A stretch of DNA of 64,000 bases. Origin: Streptomyces sp. CA-278952. Its GTDB lineage: Bacteria > Actinomycetota > Actinomycetes > Streptomycetales > Streptomycetaceae. Under the pieces are notes generated by a model. It searched no databases, was not told the DNA's origin, and saw nothing but the letters and a program-made list of their open reading frames with translations. Both the position numbers and the translations under genes were made by a program. Positions 17,095 to 25,192 of this stretch are shown one piece after another (the first letter of the stretch is position 1; the number at the start of each line of letters is the position of its first letter). The stretch lies in NCBI RefSeq assembly GCF_028747205.1, contig NZ_CP112880.1, positions 3,596,001-3,660,000 of the forward strand, given 5' to 3'.

Positions 17095-18792
17095 ATGGAG
17101 GAACCCGCGCCCGGCACACCGCCGGAACCCCGCGGCGCGCCCTCGGCACCCGACGCCGACGAGACGCGCCGTCGCCTCGACGCGTACGCGTACCTCAGCG
17201 CGCCCGAACGGCTGGAGTACCTCGCGGTCATGCGGGTCTTCTGCGGCACGCTCCTGGCCGACCTGGCCGTCCCGGACGTGATGGCGAAGCTGAGGGAGGG
17301 CGGCGGGCCCGCCGCCGGGCTCGACGCCGACCCCCTCACGGCGCGGCTGGAGCAGCTGGTGACGTGGGGGAACCTGCTGCGCGGCAGCCACACCGTAAAG
17401 GCATCCAGCATCACGGAGTACCAGCGTTCGCGGGCCCGCTACCAGCTTTCGCGGCTGGGCGAGCGCGTCCAGCGGGACGCCGACGGGGTCCTGGCCGAGG
17501 CCGACGCCGCCCGTGAGGTGAGCAACGAACTGCTGGCCCTGGTCGAGCGGGGGCTGCTGGAGCTGGCCGAGCTGGTCGCCGAGCCGGGCGACATCGTCCC
17601 GCAGGACGGGCTGGAGCGGATCAGCACTCTGTTCGTGCAGTTCGCCGGGTTCGCGGACTCCGTCCGGGACTTCTACGCCTATCTCGGCCAAGTGCTCGCC
17701 CGGTACGACCTGGACAGCGGCGAGTACCAGGGCTTCAAGGAACTCCTCCTGGACTACGTCGAGGCGATCACCGAGGACGTGTCCTTCCGCGCCCCCCGCA
17801 TCTCGGCAGCCCTGGACGCGCTCTGGCCCCACCTCCCTGGCCTGCTGGAGCAGCTGGACGCTCACGCGCAGGGGCTCGCCGGGCTGCCGGCGCAGAGCGC
17901 GAGCCGTACGGAGACCCGCGTACAGCGCAGCCGGGGTCGCGAGCTCGCGGACTGGGAGGGGCTGCGGGGCTGGTTCAGGAACACCGACGGGCAGGGCAGC
18001 CAGGTCGACCAGCTGCGCGACGCCACGCTGCGGGCCCTTCAGTCGCTGCTGGCCAACGCCAAGCGGATGCTGCGCTCGGCCACCGGAGAGATGTCTCGGC
18101 GCCGGGACCTGCTGCGGCTGGCCCGGTGGTTCGACGAGGCCGCGCCGCAGGACGCGCACGACATCGCCGTCGCCGCCTTCGGGCTGTACGGCGCCCGTCA
18201 CCTGGGCATACCGCCCGCCACGGACGAGGTGGTGCCCGCCTACACCAGCTGGTGGACGGGGCCTGTGGTCGAGGTACCGGTGGCGCTGCGCGAGAGGGGC
18301 AGCCGCGCCCAGCGAGGCCGGACGGCGTCGGTGGAGGACCATTCCGCGCAGAAGGAACGGCTGCGTCAGGCGGCGCGCCGCCGGGCCGCTGACAGAAGCG
18401 CCGCGGCGGACGAACTGTGCAGCGCGTCCGCCCGTTTCGACGGCGTACGGCTCACTTCGGCGGCGCTCGGCCTGCTCCTGGAACTGCTGGCAACGGCGCT
18501 CGGCAACGCGCAGCTCAGGTGGCGCACCGAGGGGGACGAGCGGGGTTTCGCGCTGGACGCCGCGTGGAGCGAGGACGCCGATCTGGGCATCCGGCTCACC
18601 GTGCACCGTACGGCGGGAGCGCGCACACTCCTCCGTTCGGCCGACGGGGACCTGCTGCTGGACGACCTGGAGCTGGTGGTCCACAGGGCGGCCGTCTCGG
18701 AGGACGGAGCGGAGCCGACCGGCAACGAGCCTCCTCCCCCTCGGTCGCACAGTGCGCCCGCCGGCGGTATGGAGGAGGTGAGCGTGTCATGA
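17095..18792 (+). CDS. jetA: Wadjet type II JetA-like protein (TIGR02677/DUF2397)
   Basis: A 565-aa kleisin/MukF-like subunit of the anti-plasmid Wadjet complex. Family features include ERLEYLAVMRVFCG, the winged-helix region LEQLVTWGNLLRGSHTVKA followed by RARYQLSRLGERV, and SVRDFYAYLGQVLARYD ahead of the C-terminal helices. It overlaps the next gene by 4 bp (ATGA), forming a tight jetA-jetBC-jetD operon. The start ATG 17095 lacks a strong ribosome-binding site, so the true N-terminus is uncertain by a few tens of residues. The gene itself looks intact. Confidence 0.85.
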   Translation: MEEPAPGTPPEPRGAPSAPDADETRRRLDAYAYLSAPERLEYLAVMRVFCGTLLADLAVPDVMAKLREGGGPAAGLDADPLTARLEQLVTWGNLLRGSHTVKASSITEYQRSRARYQLSRLGERVQRDADGVLAEADAAREVSNELLALVERGLLELAELVAEPGDIVPQDGLERISTLFVQFAGFADSVRDFYAYLGQVLARYDLDSGEYQGFKELLLDYVEAITEDVSFRAPRISAALDALWPHLPGLLEQLDAHAQGLAGLPAQSASRTETRVQRSRGRELADWEGLRGWFRNTDGQGSQVDQLRDATLRALQSLLANAKRMLRSATGEMSRRRDLLRLARWFDEAAPQDAHDIAVAAFGLYGARHLGIPPATDEVVPAYTSWWTGPVVEVPVALRERGSRAQRGRTASVEDHSAQKERLRQAARRRAADRSAAADELCSASARFDGVRLTSAALGLLLELLATALGNAQLRWRTEGDERGFALDAAWSEDADLGIRLTVHRTAGARTLLRSADGDLLLDDLELVVHRAAVSEDGAEPTGNEPPPPRSHSAPAGGMEEVSVS

Positions 18793-20852
18793 CGCTTCCC
18801 TCCGCCCACGACGTGTCTCTGGCCACCGAACGCCGCACCGCGGCAAGGCTGTTGCTCGCCCACCCGCTGGTCACATCGGACGGCCCGCACGCCGACCTCT
18901 TTCCGCTGGTCCGCAGGCACGCCGATTGGCTGGTCGGCCGGTTCCAGCAAGTGCTCGGCTACCGCCTCCTGGTCGACAGCTCCTACGCCCGGCTGTTCAA
19001 GGCCGGGCTCGGAGCCCGGTCGGGGCACCGGCTCGTACGGTCCACCGGCACACCCTTCACCCCGCACACCTACGCCTGCCTGGCGCTGGCGCTGTCGGTG
19101 CTGGTCACCGCGCCGGAGCAGTTGCTCCTGTCGCAGCTCGTCGCCGACATCCGGGCCGCGGCGGCCGATGCGGACGTCGAACTGGAGGAGACCGGACGTG
19201 CGAGCGGTAAGCGGACGCTGGTCGCGGCTCTGCGGCAGCTCGTCCAGTGGGGTGTCCTGATCGAGACCCACGGCCACGTGGGCGTCATCGCCCAGGAAGC
19301 CGACGGGGAGGCGCTGATCACGGTCGACCGGGAGCTCGCCCGCGTCGTCGTGGCCGGACCGCTCGCCCAGTCGCGGGACGGCGCCGACCTGGTCCGGCGG
19401 GCGGCGGACCCGGGGTTCGGAGGGCCGCGCACGTACGTGCGCCGGATGCTTGTCGAGACCCCTGTCGTCCACCTCGACGAACTGACCGACACCGAACGCG
19501 ACTGGCTCCGCACCCGCCAGCGCCGGGAGGCTCATGCATTTCTCGAACTCCTGAGCCTGGAGACGGAGATCCGCGCCGAAGGAGTGGCCCTGGTCGACCC
19601 TGAGGGGGAGCTGACCGATCTCCATCTGCCCGGGACGGGGACCGTCGCCCAGGCCTCGTTGCTGCTGGTGGAACGACTGGTGGAGCGGCTCGGCCCGGCT
19701 GAACCCGGGCATCCCGCGACCGGCGGGGTTCTCGTCGTCGGGGTCGCCGTTCCGGACGGTGCGGTGGATGAGCTTCTGGCCGAGCTGGTCGCCGGGTACG
19801 GGCAGCGCAGCGGCTGGCAGCGCGGTTACCTCGAAGACCCCGATGCCCTGCGTGAAGCCGTGCTGGACCTGCTCTCCCGTATGCGTCACCGGGAAGAGGT
19901 GTCCGACAGCCTTCTCCTCAAACGCCACACGGCGCTGCGCGATCAACTGGCGGGCGGCTACGACGCACAGCTCGACGAACACGACGGCGTCAAGGTGTGC
20001 CGCCTGCTCGACGACCACGGTTCGCACGACGTCGCGGTCGTGGGCGAGCGGATCGCCGCAGAGGCCGCGGCGGCCCGAGGACGGCTCACCGAGCGCGAGA
20101 GCGACGTGTTCCAGCGCTTCCTGACCGGCGAGCTCGGCGACCACCTCTCCGCGCAGGTCATCACGGCGACCCATCTGGTCGCGGCCCTCAACGACACCCT
20201 GAAGACCGTGCGGACCTCGCACGGCCTCGGCGTGGAACTCGTCTGGAAACTCAACGAGGACGCCGACGCCGACGTACGGGTGGCCGTCGAACTGCTGCGC
20301 AGCCCGTCGAGCCTCCGGACGCGCGAGCAGACCGAGCAGCTCCGCGACGTAACCCAACGCCGCATCGAGGACGCCCGCCGCGCCGACCCGTCGGCCGGCT
20401 ACACCGCCCACCTCCGCACCGCGCTGGACTACCGCTCCTGGTTCACCTTCCACACCTTCGTGGTCGAGGACGCCGCCCCCGGTCGCAGAAGGAAGCTGAC
20501 CGGCCGCACCGGCCTGAGCCAGGGAGAGCAGCGCGTGCTCTCGTACCTCGTGCTCTTCGCCGCCGCTTCCGCCCACTTCACCAGCCTCGCCGACTCGGCC
20601 CCGCACGCGCCCCGGCTGATCCTCCTGGACGACGCCTTCGCCAAGGTCGACGAACCAACGCACGGGCGCCTGGGCCGCATTCTGGTCGATCTGGACCTTG
20701 ACTTCGTGCTCACGAGCGAGCGCCTGATGGGCAATTGGGCCGAGGTGCCCTCCCTGCACATCTATGAGTGCCTGCGCGACCCTCATGTACGCGGAGTGGC
20801 CACGTTGCACTACACGTGGAACGGTCGCCACCGGCGGTTGGCGTCGGCATGA
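18789..20852 (+). CDS. Fused JetB/JetC C-terminal head (truncated Wadjet SMC)
   Basis: A 687-aa hybrid. Residues 1 to about 365 match the JetB family (TIGR02678/DUF2398): ERRTAARLLLAHPLV, RRHADWLVGRFQ, YACLALALSVL, LELLSLETEIRAEGVALVDP. From about residue 395 the protein is the C-terminal part of the JetC SMC-like ATPase (TIGR02680): DYRSWFTFHTFVVEDA, signature LSQGEQRVLSYL (about 577), Walker B LILLDDAFAKVDE (about 610), FVLTSER. JetC normally exceeds 1,200 aa and starts with a Walker A; here the N-terminal head and coiled coils are absent. The fusion is in frame, consistent with one internal deletion. As it stands it cannot form an ATP-binding SMC head alone. Confidence 0.85.
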   Translation: MTLPSAHDVSLATERRTAARLLLAHPLVTSDGPHADLFPLVRRHADWLVGRFQQVLGYRLLVDSSYARLFKAGLGARSGHRLVRSTGTPFTPHTYACLALALSVLVTAPEQLLLSQLVADIRAAAADADVELEETGRASGKRTLVAALRQLVQWGVLIETHGHVGVIAQEADGEALITVDRELARVVVAGPLAQSRDGADLVRRAADPGFGGPRTYVRRMLVETPVVHLDELTDTERDWLRTRQRREAHAFLELLSLETEIRAEGVALVDPEGELTDLHLPGTGTVAQASLLLVERLVERLGPAEPGHPATGGVLVVGVAVPDGAVDELLAELVAGYGQRSGWQRGYLEDPDALREAVLDLLSRMRHREEVSDSLLLKRHTALRDQLAGGYDAQLDEHDGVKVCRLLDDHGSHDVAVVGERIAAEAAAARGRLTERESDVFQRFLTGELGDHLSAQVITATHLVAALNDTLKTVRTSHGLGVELVWKLNEDADADVRVAVELLRSPSSLRTREQTEQLRDVTQRRIEDARRADPSAGYTAHLRTALDYRSWFTFHTFVVEDAAPGRRRKLTGRTGLSQGEQRVLSYLVLFAAASAHFTSLADSAPHAPRLILLDDAFAKVDEPTHGRLGRILVDLDLDFVLTSERLMGNWAEVPSLHIYECLRDPHVRGVATLHYTWNGRHRRLASA

Positions 20853-22120
20853 GCGCCCTTCCGCCCGCCACCCGTGACTGGCTGGCAGGTCCCGCTCTCG
20901 CGCGGCTCTGGAGCGGCGCGCGGCAACGCCTGGAGAGCAACGGGGTGCAGTCCACCGGCTCCCTCCGGCTGACGGCGGTGAGCTCTCGGGAAAGGAGCGA
21001 CCTGTCGCTCCTGCTGGGCAAGCCCCTCACGGGTGCGGCGGTGACCGTGAGACTCGACGCGCTCGACGAACGCCTGCGGACCTCGGCCGCCGGACTCGGG
21101 CTCAGGCAGGTCCTGGAGGAACTGGGCCCTCCGCTCGTCGACCGACGTGCGGCCCGTGAGGAGAACGCGGCAGAGCGGCAACGCGTCCGGGCCTCGCTCG
21201 CCTCGTCCCTCGACGCATCGCCGCTGGCCGGGCTGGAGTGGGTGGGGCGGTGGTCGGATGCGCTGCGCCGCACCGGCATCCCGAAAGGCGTGACACCGGA
21301 AGCAGCCGTACGGACGTTTCAGCAAGCGGTCCAGGTACTGGGCGTGCTGCTCGACCCGCACCGTACCGACGCATGCGGCCGCGGCGAGCTGGCCGCGTCG
21401 GTAACGGGCTCGGCGCACGGGCTGGACGACGGTTCCTGGCTCGCCCGCCTCGTCCAGCGCGGTATCGCCCTGGCCCACGGCACGGACCTTCCCGGCGACG
21501 CGGCCGGCCGACGGGCACTGTGGCGGCTGGTCTCGGTCACACCGGACGAGGTATCCAGCACCGTGCTGACGTACGGCCTCCGGCCCGTCGGCGAGGACTG
21601 GCGCGCGAGGTCACTGCGGGAGCGGGCCGATCACCGTGCGGAGACTCACCTGACGTCCCGGGACCTGCTCGACGTACGGCTTCACCTGCCCGCCGGAACC
21701 ACCGTCCACATCTGTGAGAACCCGCGCGTGGTGGAGGCCGCAGCGGAGGCAGGCGGTTCGCACCCCCTGGTCTGCACCTCCGGCAGCGCCGCGACGGTGG
21801 TCCTCGCCCTTCTCGACACCCTCGCATCCACCGGCAGCCGCTTCGCCTACCACGGCGACTTCGACTGGCCGGGCCTCGCGCTGGCGAACCGGATCATCCG
21901 CCGTTACGGAGCCCAGCCGTGGCGCATGAGCGCCGACGACTACGAGCACCTGGCCACACGCAACCAGGCCGAGAAAATCCCCCAGCTGCCACTGGCCGGT
22001 CAGCCCGTCAGCGCCGTGTGGGACGCGGGGCTCGCCCCTGCCATGGCAGCGCTCGGGGTGGCGCTCCATGAGGAGGCGGCACTTGATCTGCTGGTGGACG
22101 ATCTGCGGGGCGCCCCGTAA
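20849..22120 (+). CDS. jetD: Wadjet type II JetD nuclease (TIGR02679/DUF2399, Toprim)
   Basis: A 423-aa Toprim-fold nuclease that cleaves circular plasmid DNA in Wadjet systems. The catalytic acids appear as HICENPRVVEAA (Glu, about residue 291) and YHGDFDWPGLALANRII (DxD, about 337). The N-terminal half is the family-specific region (LRLTAVSSRERSDLSLLLGK, RQVLEELGPPLVDR). The start overlaps the jetBC stop by 4 bp. JetD itself looks intact, so the operon keeps its nuclease while its SMC motor is broken. The gene ends the recognisable island; no copy of the tRNA 3' end was seen after it. Confidence 0.88.
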   Translation: MSALPPATRDWLAGPALARLWSGARQRLESNGVQSTGSLRLTAVSSRERSDLSLLLGKPLTGAAVTVRLDALDERLRTSAAGLGLRQVLEELGPPLVDRRAAREENAAERQRVRASLASSLDASPLAGLEWVGRWSDALRRTGIPKGVTPEAAVRTFQQAVQVLGVLLDPHRTDACGRGELAASVTGSAHGLDDGSWLARLVQRGIALAHGTDLPGDAAGRRALWRLVSVTPDEVSSTVLTYGLRPVGEDWRARSLRERADHRAETHLTSRDLLDVRLHLPAGTTVHICENPRVVEAAAEAGGSHPLVCTSGSAATVVLALLDTLASTGSRFAYHGDFDWPGLALANRIIRRYGAQPWRMSADDYEHLATRNQAEKIPQLPLAGQPVSAVWDAGLAPAMAALGVALHEEAALDLLVDDLRGAP

Positions 22121-22605
22121 GGGGGACGTAGTATGGCCGGCCCGGCCAGGCCTGAGCCGGTCCCGCCCGCGCTGCCGATTCAGTAGGCGCGATCACCCGT
22201 ATGTTGACCCGCCGCCGCGCTCTGACGGCATGACACGAGTCGGCGGTCCTGCGGGGGACGCTCATCGGCCGCCCCGCCCCCACCCGTCCGGGTGAAATCG
22301 CCGGTGCGGTGACGCCCGGACAGGGCCCTTCCGCACCGCGTGTCGCCGCCCGTCCGACCCTTCCTGGATGCGCAGGACTTCCCCGAACTTGCCTATTTCG
22401 ACACGGCGTTGAGGGTTTATCTACGCGCGGAGCCTGGGCCGCCGAACGATCATTCGGGCATATGAGACGACTTCTCGCGCGGGCATTACCGGCGGGTACC
22501 GCGAGCTGCTAGAAACTGCATCGCTCCCCCAACCCCCCACCTGTCCCCCGCAGCTCGTCCTCCCATCCCCTCATCCCCCCACACTTCGAAGGGCTGGCAG
22601 CAGCC
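22121..22605. other. 485-bp intergenic region at the right side of the island
   Basis: No gene is supported. The stretch contains GC-rich filler, then an A/T-richer part (about 22380-22470) that could hold the lipase promoter. I looked for a repeat of the tRNA-Pro 3' end (an attR) and saw none, so the right end of the element is not defined. Confidence 0.5.
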
Positions 22606-23412
22606 ATGTCAGTACGTAAAATTCGCGCATCCGTCGTCACTCTCGCACTCGCCGCCGTGGCCGCACTCGGCGTCGCGGGACCGGCCTCCGCGACCGGCTC
22701 GGCCGCCGCGGGCGGCTATGTCGCGCTCGGCGACTCCTACTCCTCCGGTGTCGGCGCCGGAAGCTATCTGCCCGACAGCGGCGAATGCCGGCGCAGCACC
22801 AACGCCTACCCGTATCTGTGGCAGGCGGCGAACTCTCCCGCCTCGTTCGACTTCGTCGCCTGCTCGGGAGCGACCACCTCGTCCGTGGCCAGCACCCAGC
22901 TCGGCGTGCTCAGCGCCTCCACGTCCCTGGTCAGCGTTACCGCCGGAGGCAACGACGTCGGGTTCGCCGACGTCATGCAGGACTGCGTGCTGGCCGGCGA
23001 GGCCACCTGCATCAACAGCGTGAACAACGCCGTCTCGCAGATGAACAGCTCCCTGCCCGGCAGCCTCGATGCGCTCTACGACGGCATCCGGGCCCGCGCC
23101 CCGCAGGCCCAGGTCGTGGTTCTCGGCTACCCGCGCTTCTACCAGCTGGCCGGCAGCTGCATCGCCGGGCTCTCCGAGGCCGAGCGGACCGCGATCAACA
23201 ACGCGTCGGACGTGCTGAACGACGTCCTCGCCAAGCGGTCCGCCGACGCCGGGTTCACCTACTCCAGCGTCGTGGACGAATTCACCGGGCACGAGCTGTG
23301 CTCCGGGGACGCCTGGCTCCACAGCGTCACGGTCCCGATCCACAACTCGTACCACCCCAAGGCCGTGGGGCAGTCGGGTGGTTACCTGCCCGCCTTCCGC
23401 TCGGCGGTGTAG
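22606..23412 (+). CDS. Secreted SGNH/GDSL-type lipase/esterase
   Basis: A 268-aa secreted hydrolase. Residues 1-30 form a Sec signal peptide ending in PASA-TG. The catalytic blocks are GDSYSSG (nucleophile Ser, block I), VTAGGNDVGF (block III) and YHPKAVGQSGGY (His, block V). Six cysteines in the mature part fit the three disulphides of Streptomyces extracellular lipases such as the S. coelicolor/S. rimosus enzymes. GAAGGG precedes the ATG at usable distance. It acts outside the cell on fatty-acyl esters. Confidence 0.92.
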   Translation: MSVRKIRASVVTLALAAVAALGVAGPASATGSAAAGGYVALGDSYSSGVGAGSYLPDSGECRRSTNAYPYLWQAANSPASFDFVACSGATTSSVASTQLGVLSASTSLVSVTAGGNDVGFADVMQDCVLAGEATCINSVNNAVSQMNSSLPGSLDALYDGIRARAPQAQVVVLGYPRFYQLAGSCIAGLSEAERTAINNASDVLNDVLAKRSADAGFTYSSVVDEFTGHELCSGDAWLHSVTVPIHNSYHPKAVGQSGGYLPAFRSAV

Positions 23413-23556
23413 ATCGGAGTTCGGCGGGGCGCAGCTCGGTGGGGCAGTGGGGGGCACTTCGGCGGTGTGACTCCGGGCCGCGGCTCCGCGGCACGGCTTC
23501 GCGGGTAACGCCTCGTACGGAACGGCGGTTCATCGGGCGATCGGTGGGCCGCCGTC

Positions 23557-24081
23557 TCAGTACCGCTCGACCAGGTGCTCGCGGCCGGCCGGGGGCTCGT
23601 ACGACTCGGGCCAGAAGTCCGTCACCCCGGCGATCAGACCCTTCGCGTCGAAGGTGAAGAAGTGGATCGCGTCCATCTGCTCTGGCGGCCCGCCCGGCTG
23701 ATCCCCCGCCACCGTGAACTCGGTCCGGGCGGCAGCCTGCCGGCCCTCCGCGTCGACGACGATCCGCTCGACCCGTGCGTGCCAGTCGCCCGGATACTCC
23801 TCGTTGAACCGGAGATACCGGTCCTTGCCGTGGATCCGCTCGCGGCTCTGCGGCAGTTCGTACACCACGTCCTCGGCGAGGGCCGCCCCGAACGCGGTCC
23901 AGTCGCGCGCCTCGGCCGCCGTCCAGTAGGCCTCGACCACCCCGCGCAGCGCGGCCGCCGTCGTCCCGGAAGCCGTACCCGGAGCCGTGCCGGGAGTCGG
24001 ACCCGGAGCCGTACCGGGCGTGGTGCTGTGAGCCTTGACGGGCCTGGCTCCGCCCGCCGTTCCACCTGTCGTGTCGGTCAT
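23557..24081 (-). CDS. NTF2-like/SnoaL-like protein
   Basis: A 174-aa protein whose residues 40-170 form an NTF2-like fold: LRGVVEAYWTAAEARDWTAF, DVVYELPQSRERIHGKDRYL, HFFTFDAKGLIAGVTDFWPE. A Gly/Thr/Pro-rich linker (residues 18-40) precedes it. The family includes isomerases, cyclases and ligand binders; the substrate here is unknown. The ATG at 24081 (MTDTTGG) is preferred over a GTG/ATG 30 bp upstream because it starts right before the linker. It stands alone, downstream of and in line with the methyltransferase gene. Confidence 0.8.
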   Translation of the reverse strand: MTDTTGGTAGGARPVKAHSTTPGTAPGPTPGTAPGTASGTTAAALRGVVEAYWTAAEARDWTAFGAALAEDVVYELPQSRERIHGKDRYLRFNEEYPGDWHARVERIVVDAEGRQAAARTEFTVAGDQPGGPPEQMDAIHFFTFDAKGLIAGVTDFWPESYEPPAGREHLVERY

Positions 24082-24150
24082 GGAAACGAGTGTGTACCCC
24101 ACCACTGACAATCGGCCGGAGAAGCCCCGAGGGGTGGCCCCGGCCCCCGG

Positions 24151-24990
24151 TCACCCCTGCTGCTCCGCGGGCCGCGACGCCTTGACCGAGTACATCAGCG
24201 GGATCCTCGGCCGGTCCGCCGGGAAGCGGTAGTGGCCGTCCGCGTGGCGCTCCAGGGTGCCGAACCGCTGGACGAGCGTGGAATCGTGCTCATGGAGGAA
24301 CTCGATCCGCAGGCCGACCGCGGCGAGCGCCGTCACCACCCGGCCCACCGGGTGCTGCCACTCGACGCTGCGGTTGTGCACGGTCGGCGCGTCGACGTCG
24401 GCGTACGTGCCCGGCGTCTCGTCCACCCAGGCGTCGCGGCTGAAGTAGTCGTCGGTGACGACCGAACCGGTCTCGTCCATCGAGTCGGTCAGCGGATGGA
24501 ACTCCGCGAGGTAGAGGAACCCGCCGGGCGCGACCAGCGAAGCGGCGGTCTCGGCCCAGCGGTCGAGGTCGGGCAGCCAGCCCAGCGCGCCGATGCCCGT
24601 GTAGACGATGTCGTACGCGGAATCGGGGACGGCGACCGGTGCGTCGTACACGTCGGCCGCGACGAACAGCGCCCGCTCCGGGCCCAGTTCCAGTGATCTC
24701 GCCAGGCCCCGGGCGGTCTCGACGGCGGGCTCGGAGAAGTCGAGGCCCACGACCTGCGCCGCACCGCGCCGCGCCCAGGAGAGGGTGTCCAGGCCGAAAT
24801 GGCACTGGAGGTGCAGCAGCGTCTTCCCGGTGACGTCACCGACCTCGGCCAGCTCGAAGGCGCGCAGCACGTCCTTGCCCGCCAGGAACGCGTCCAGCTC
24901 GTAGTAGTCGCTCGCCGCGTGGATCGGCACGCGCTCGTCCCAGCGCGCGCGGTTGGTGGCGTGCCAGTCGTCCGGAGTCGGGGAGTACAT
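24151..24990 (-). CDS. Class I SAM-dependent methyltransferase
   Basis: A 279-aa cytoplasmic methyltransferase. Motif I appears as TLLHLQCHFGLDTLSWARRG and the acidic strand as VVGLDFSEPAVETAR; motif IV is DIVYTGIGALGWLPD. The N-terminal DDWHATNRARWDERVPIH is typical of a common Streptomyces group of unknown substrate. The C-terminal part (FLHEHDSTLVQRF ... RIPLMYSVKA) is the usual ending. It is intact and probably shares a transcript with the NTF2-like gene downstream, 69 bp apart. Confidence 0.88.
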   Translation of the reverse strand: MYSPTPDDWHATNRARWDERVPIHAASDYYELDAFLAGKDVLRAFELAEVGDVTGKTLLHLQCHFGLDTLSWARRGAAQVVGLDFSEPAVETARGLARSLELGPERALFVAADVYDAPVAVPDSAYDIVYTGIGALGWLPDLDRWAETAASLVAPGGFLYLAEFHPLTDSMDETGSVVTDDYFSRDAWVDETPGTYADVDAPTVHNRSVEWQHPVGRVVTALAAVGLRIEFLHEHDSTLVQRFGTLERHADGHYRFPADRPRIPLMYSVKASRPAEQQG

Positions 24991-25192
24991 GTCCGGAAAG
25001 CTACCCAGGGGGTGGGAGTGGTGCGAGTGGATATTCGGTGTTCCCCCACCCCGGAAGGGGGCTCTTCCCCTCCCTCCCCTTCCCTTCCTTTTTCCTCCCT
25101 TTTCCTCTCTTTCCCTTTCGTTCGGGCTTGCGGCCTTACGGGGAATTCGGTCCCGCTACGGACCCCGCCCCCGGATCGGGTTGGATGGAGGT

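Noticed and set aside
18366..20831. An 821-codon minus-strand frame antisense to jetBC
   Set aside because: The opposite strand carries clear Wadjet motifs and ATGA couplings; this frame has no domain or ribosome-binding site.
22121..22605. A right attachment site (attR) for the island
   Set aside because: I looked for the tRNA-Pro 3' sequence such as GGTTCAAATCCCGCC and did not see it in this gap or elsewhere in the window.
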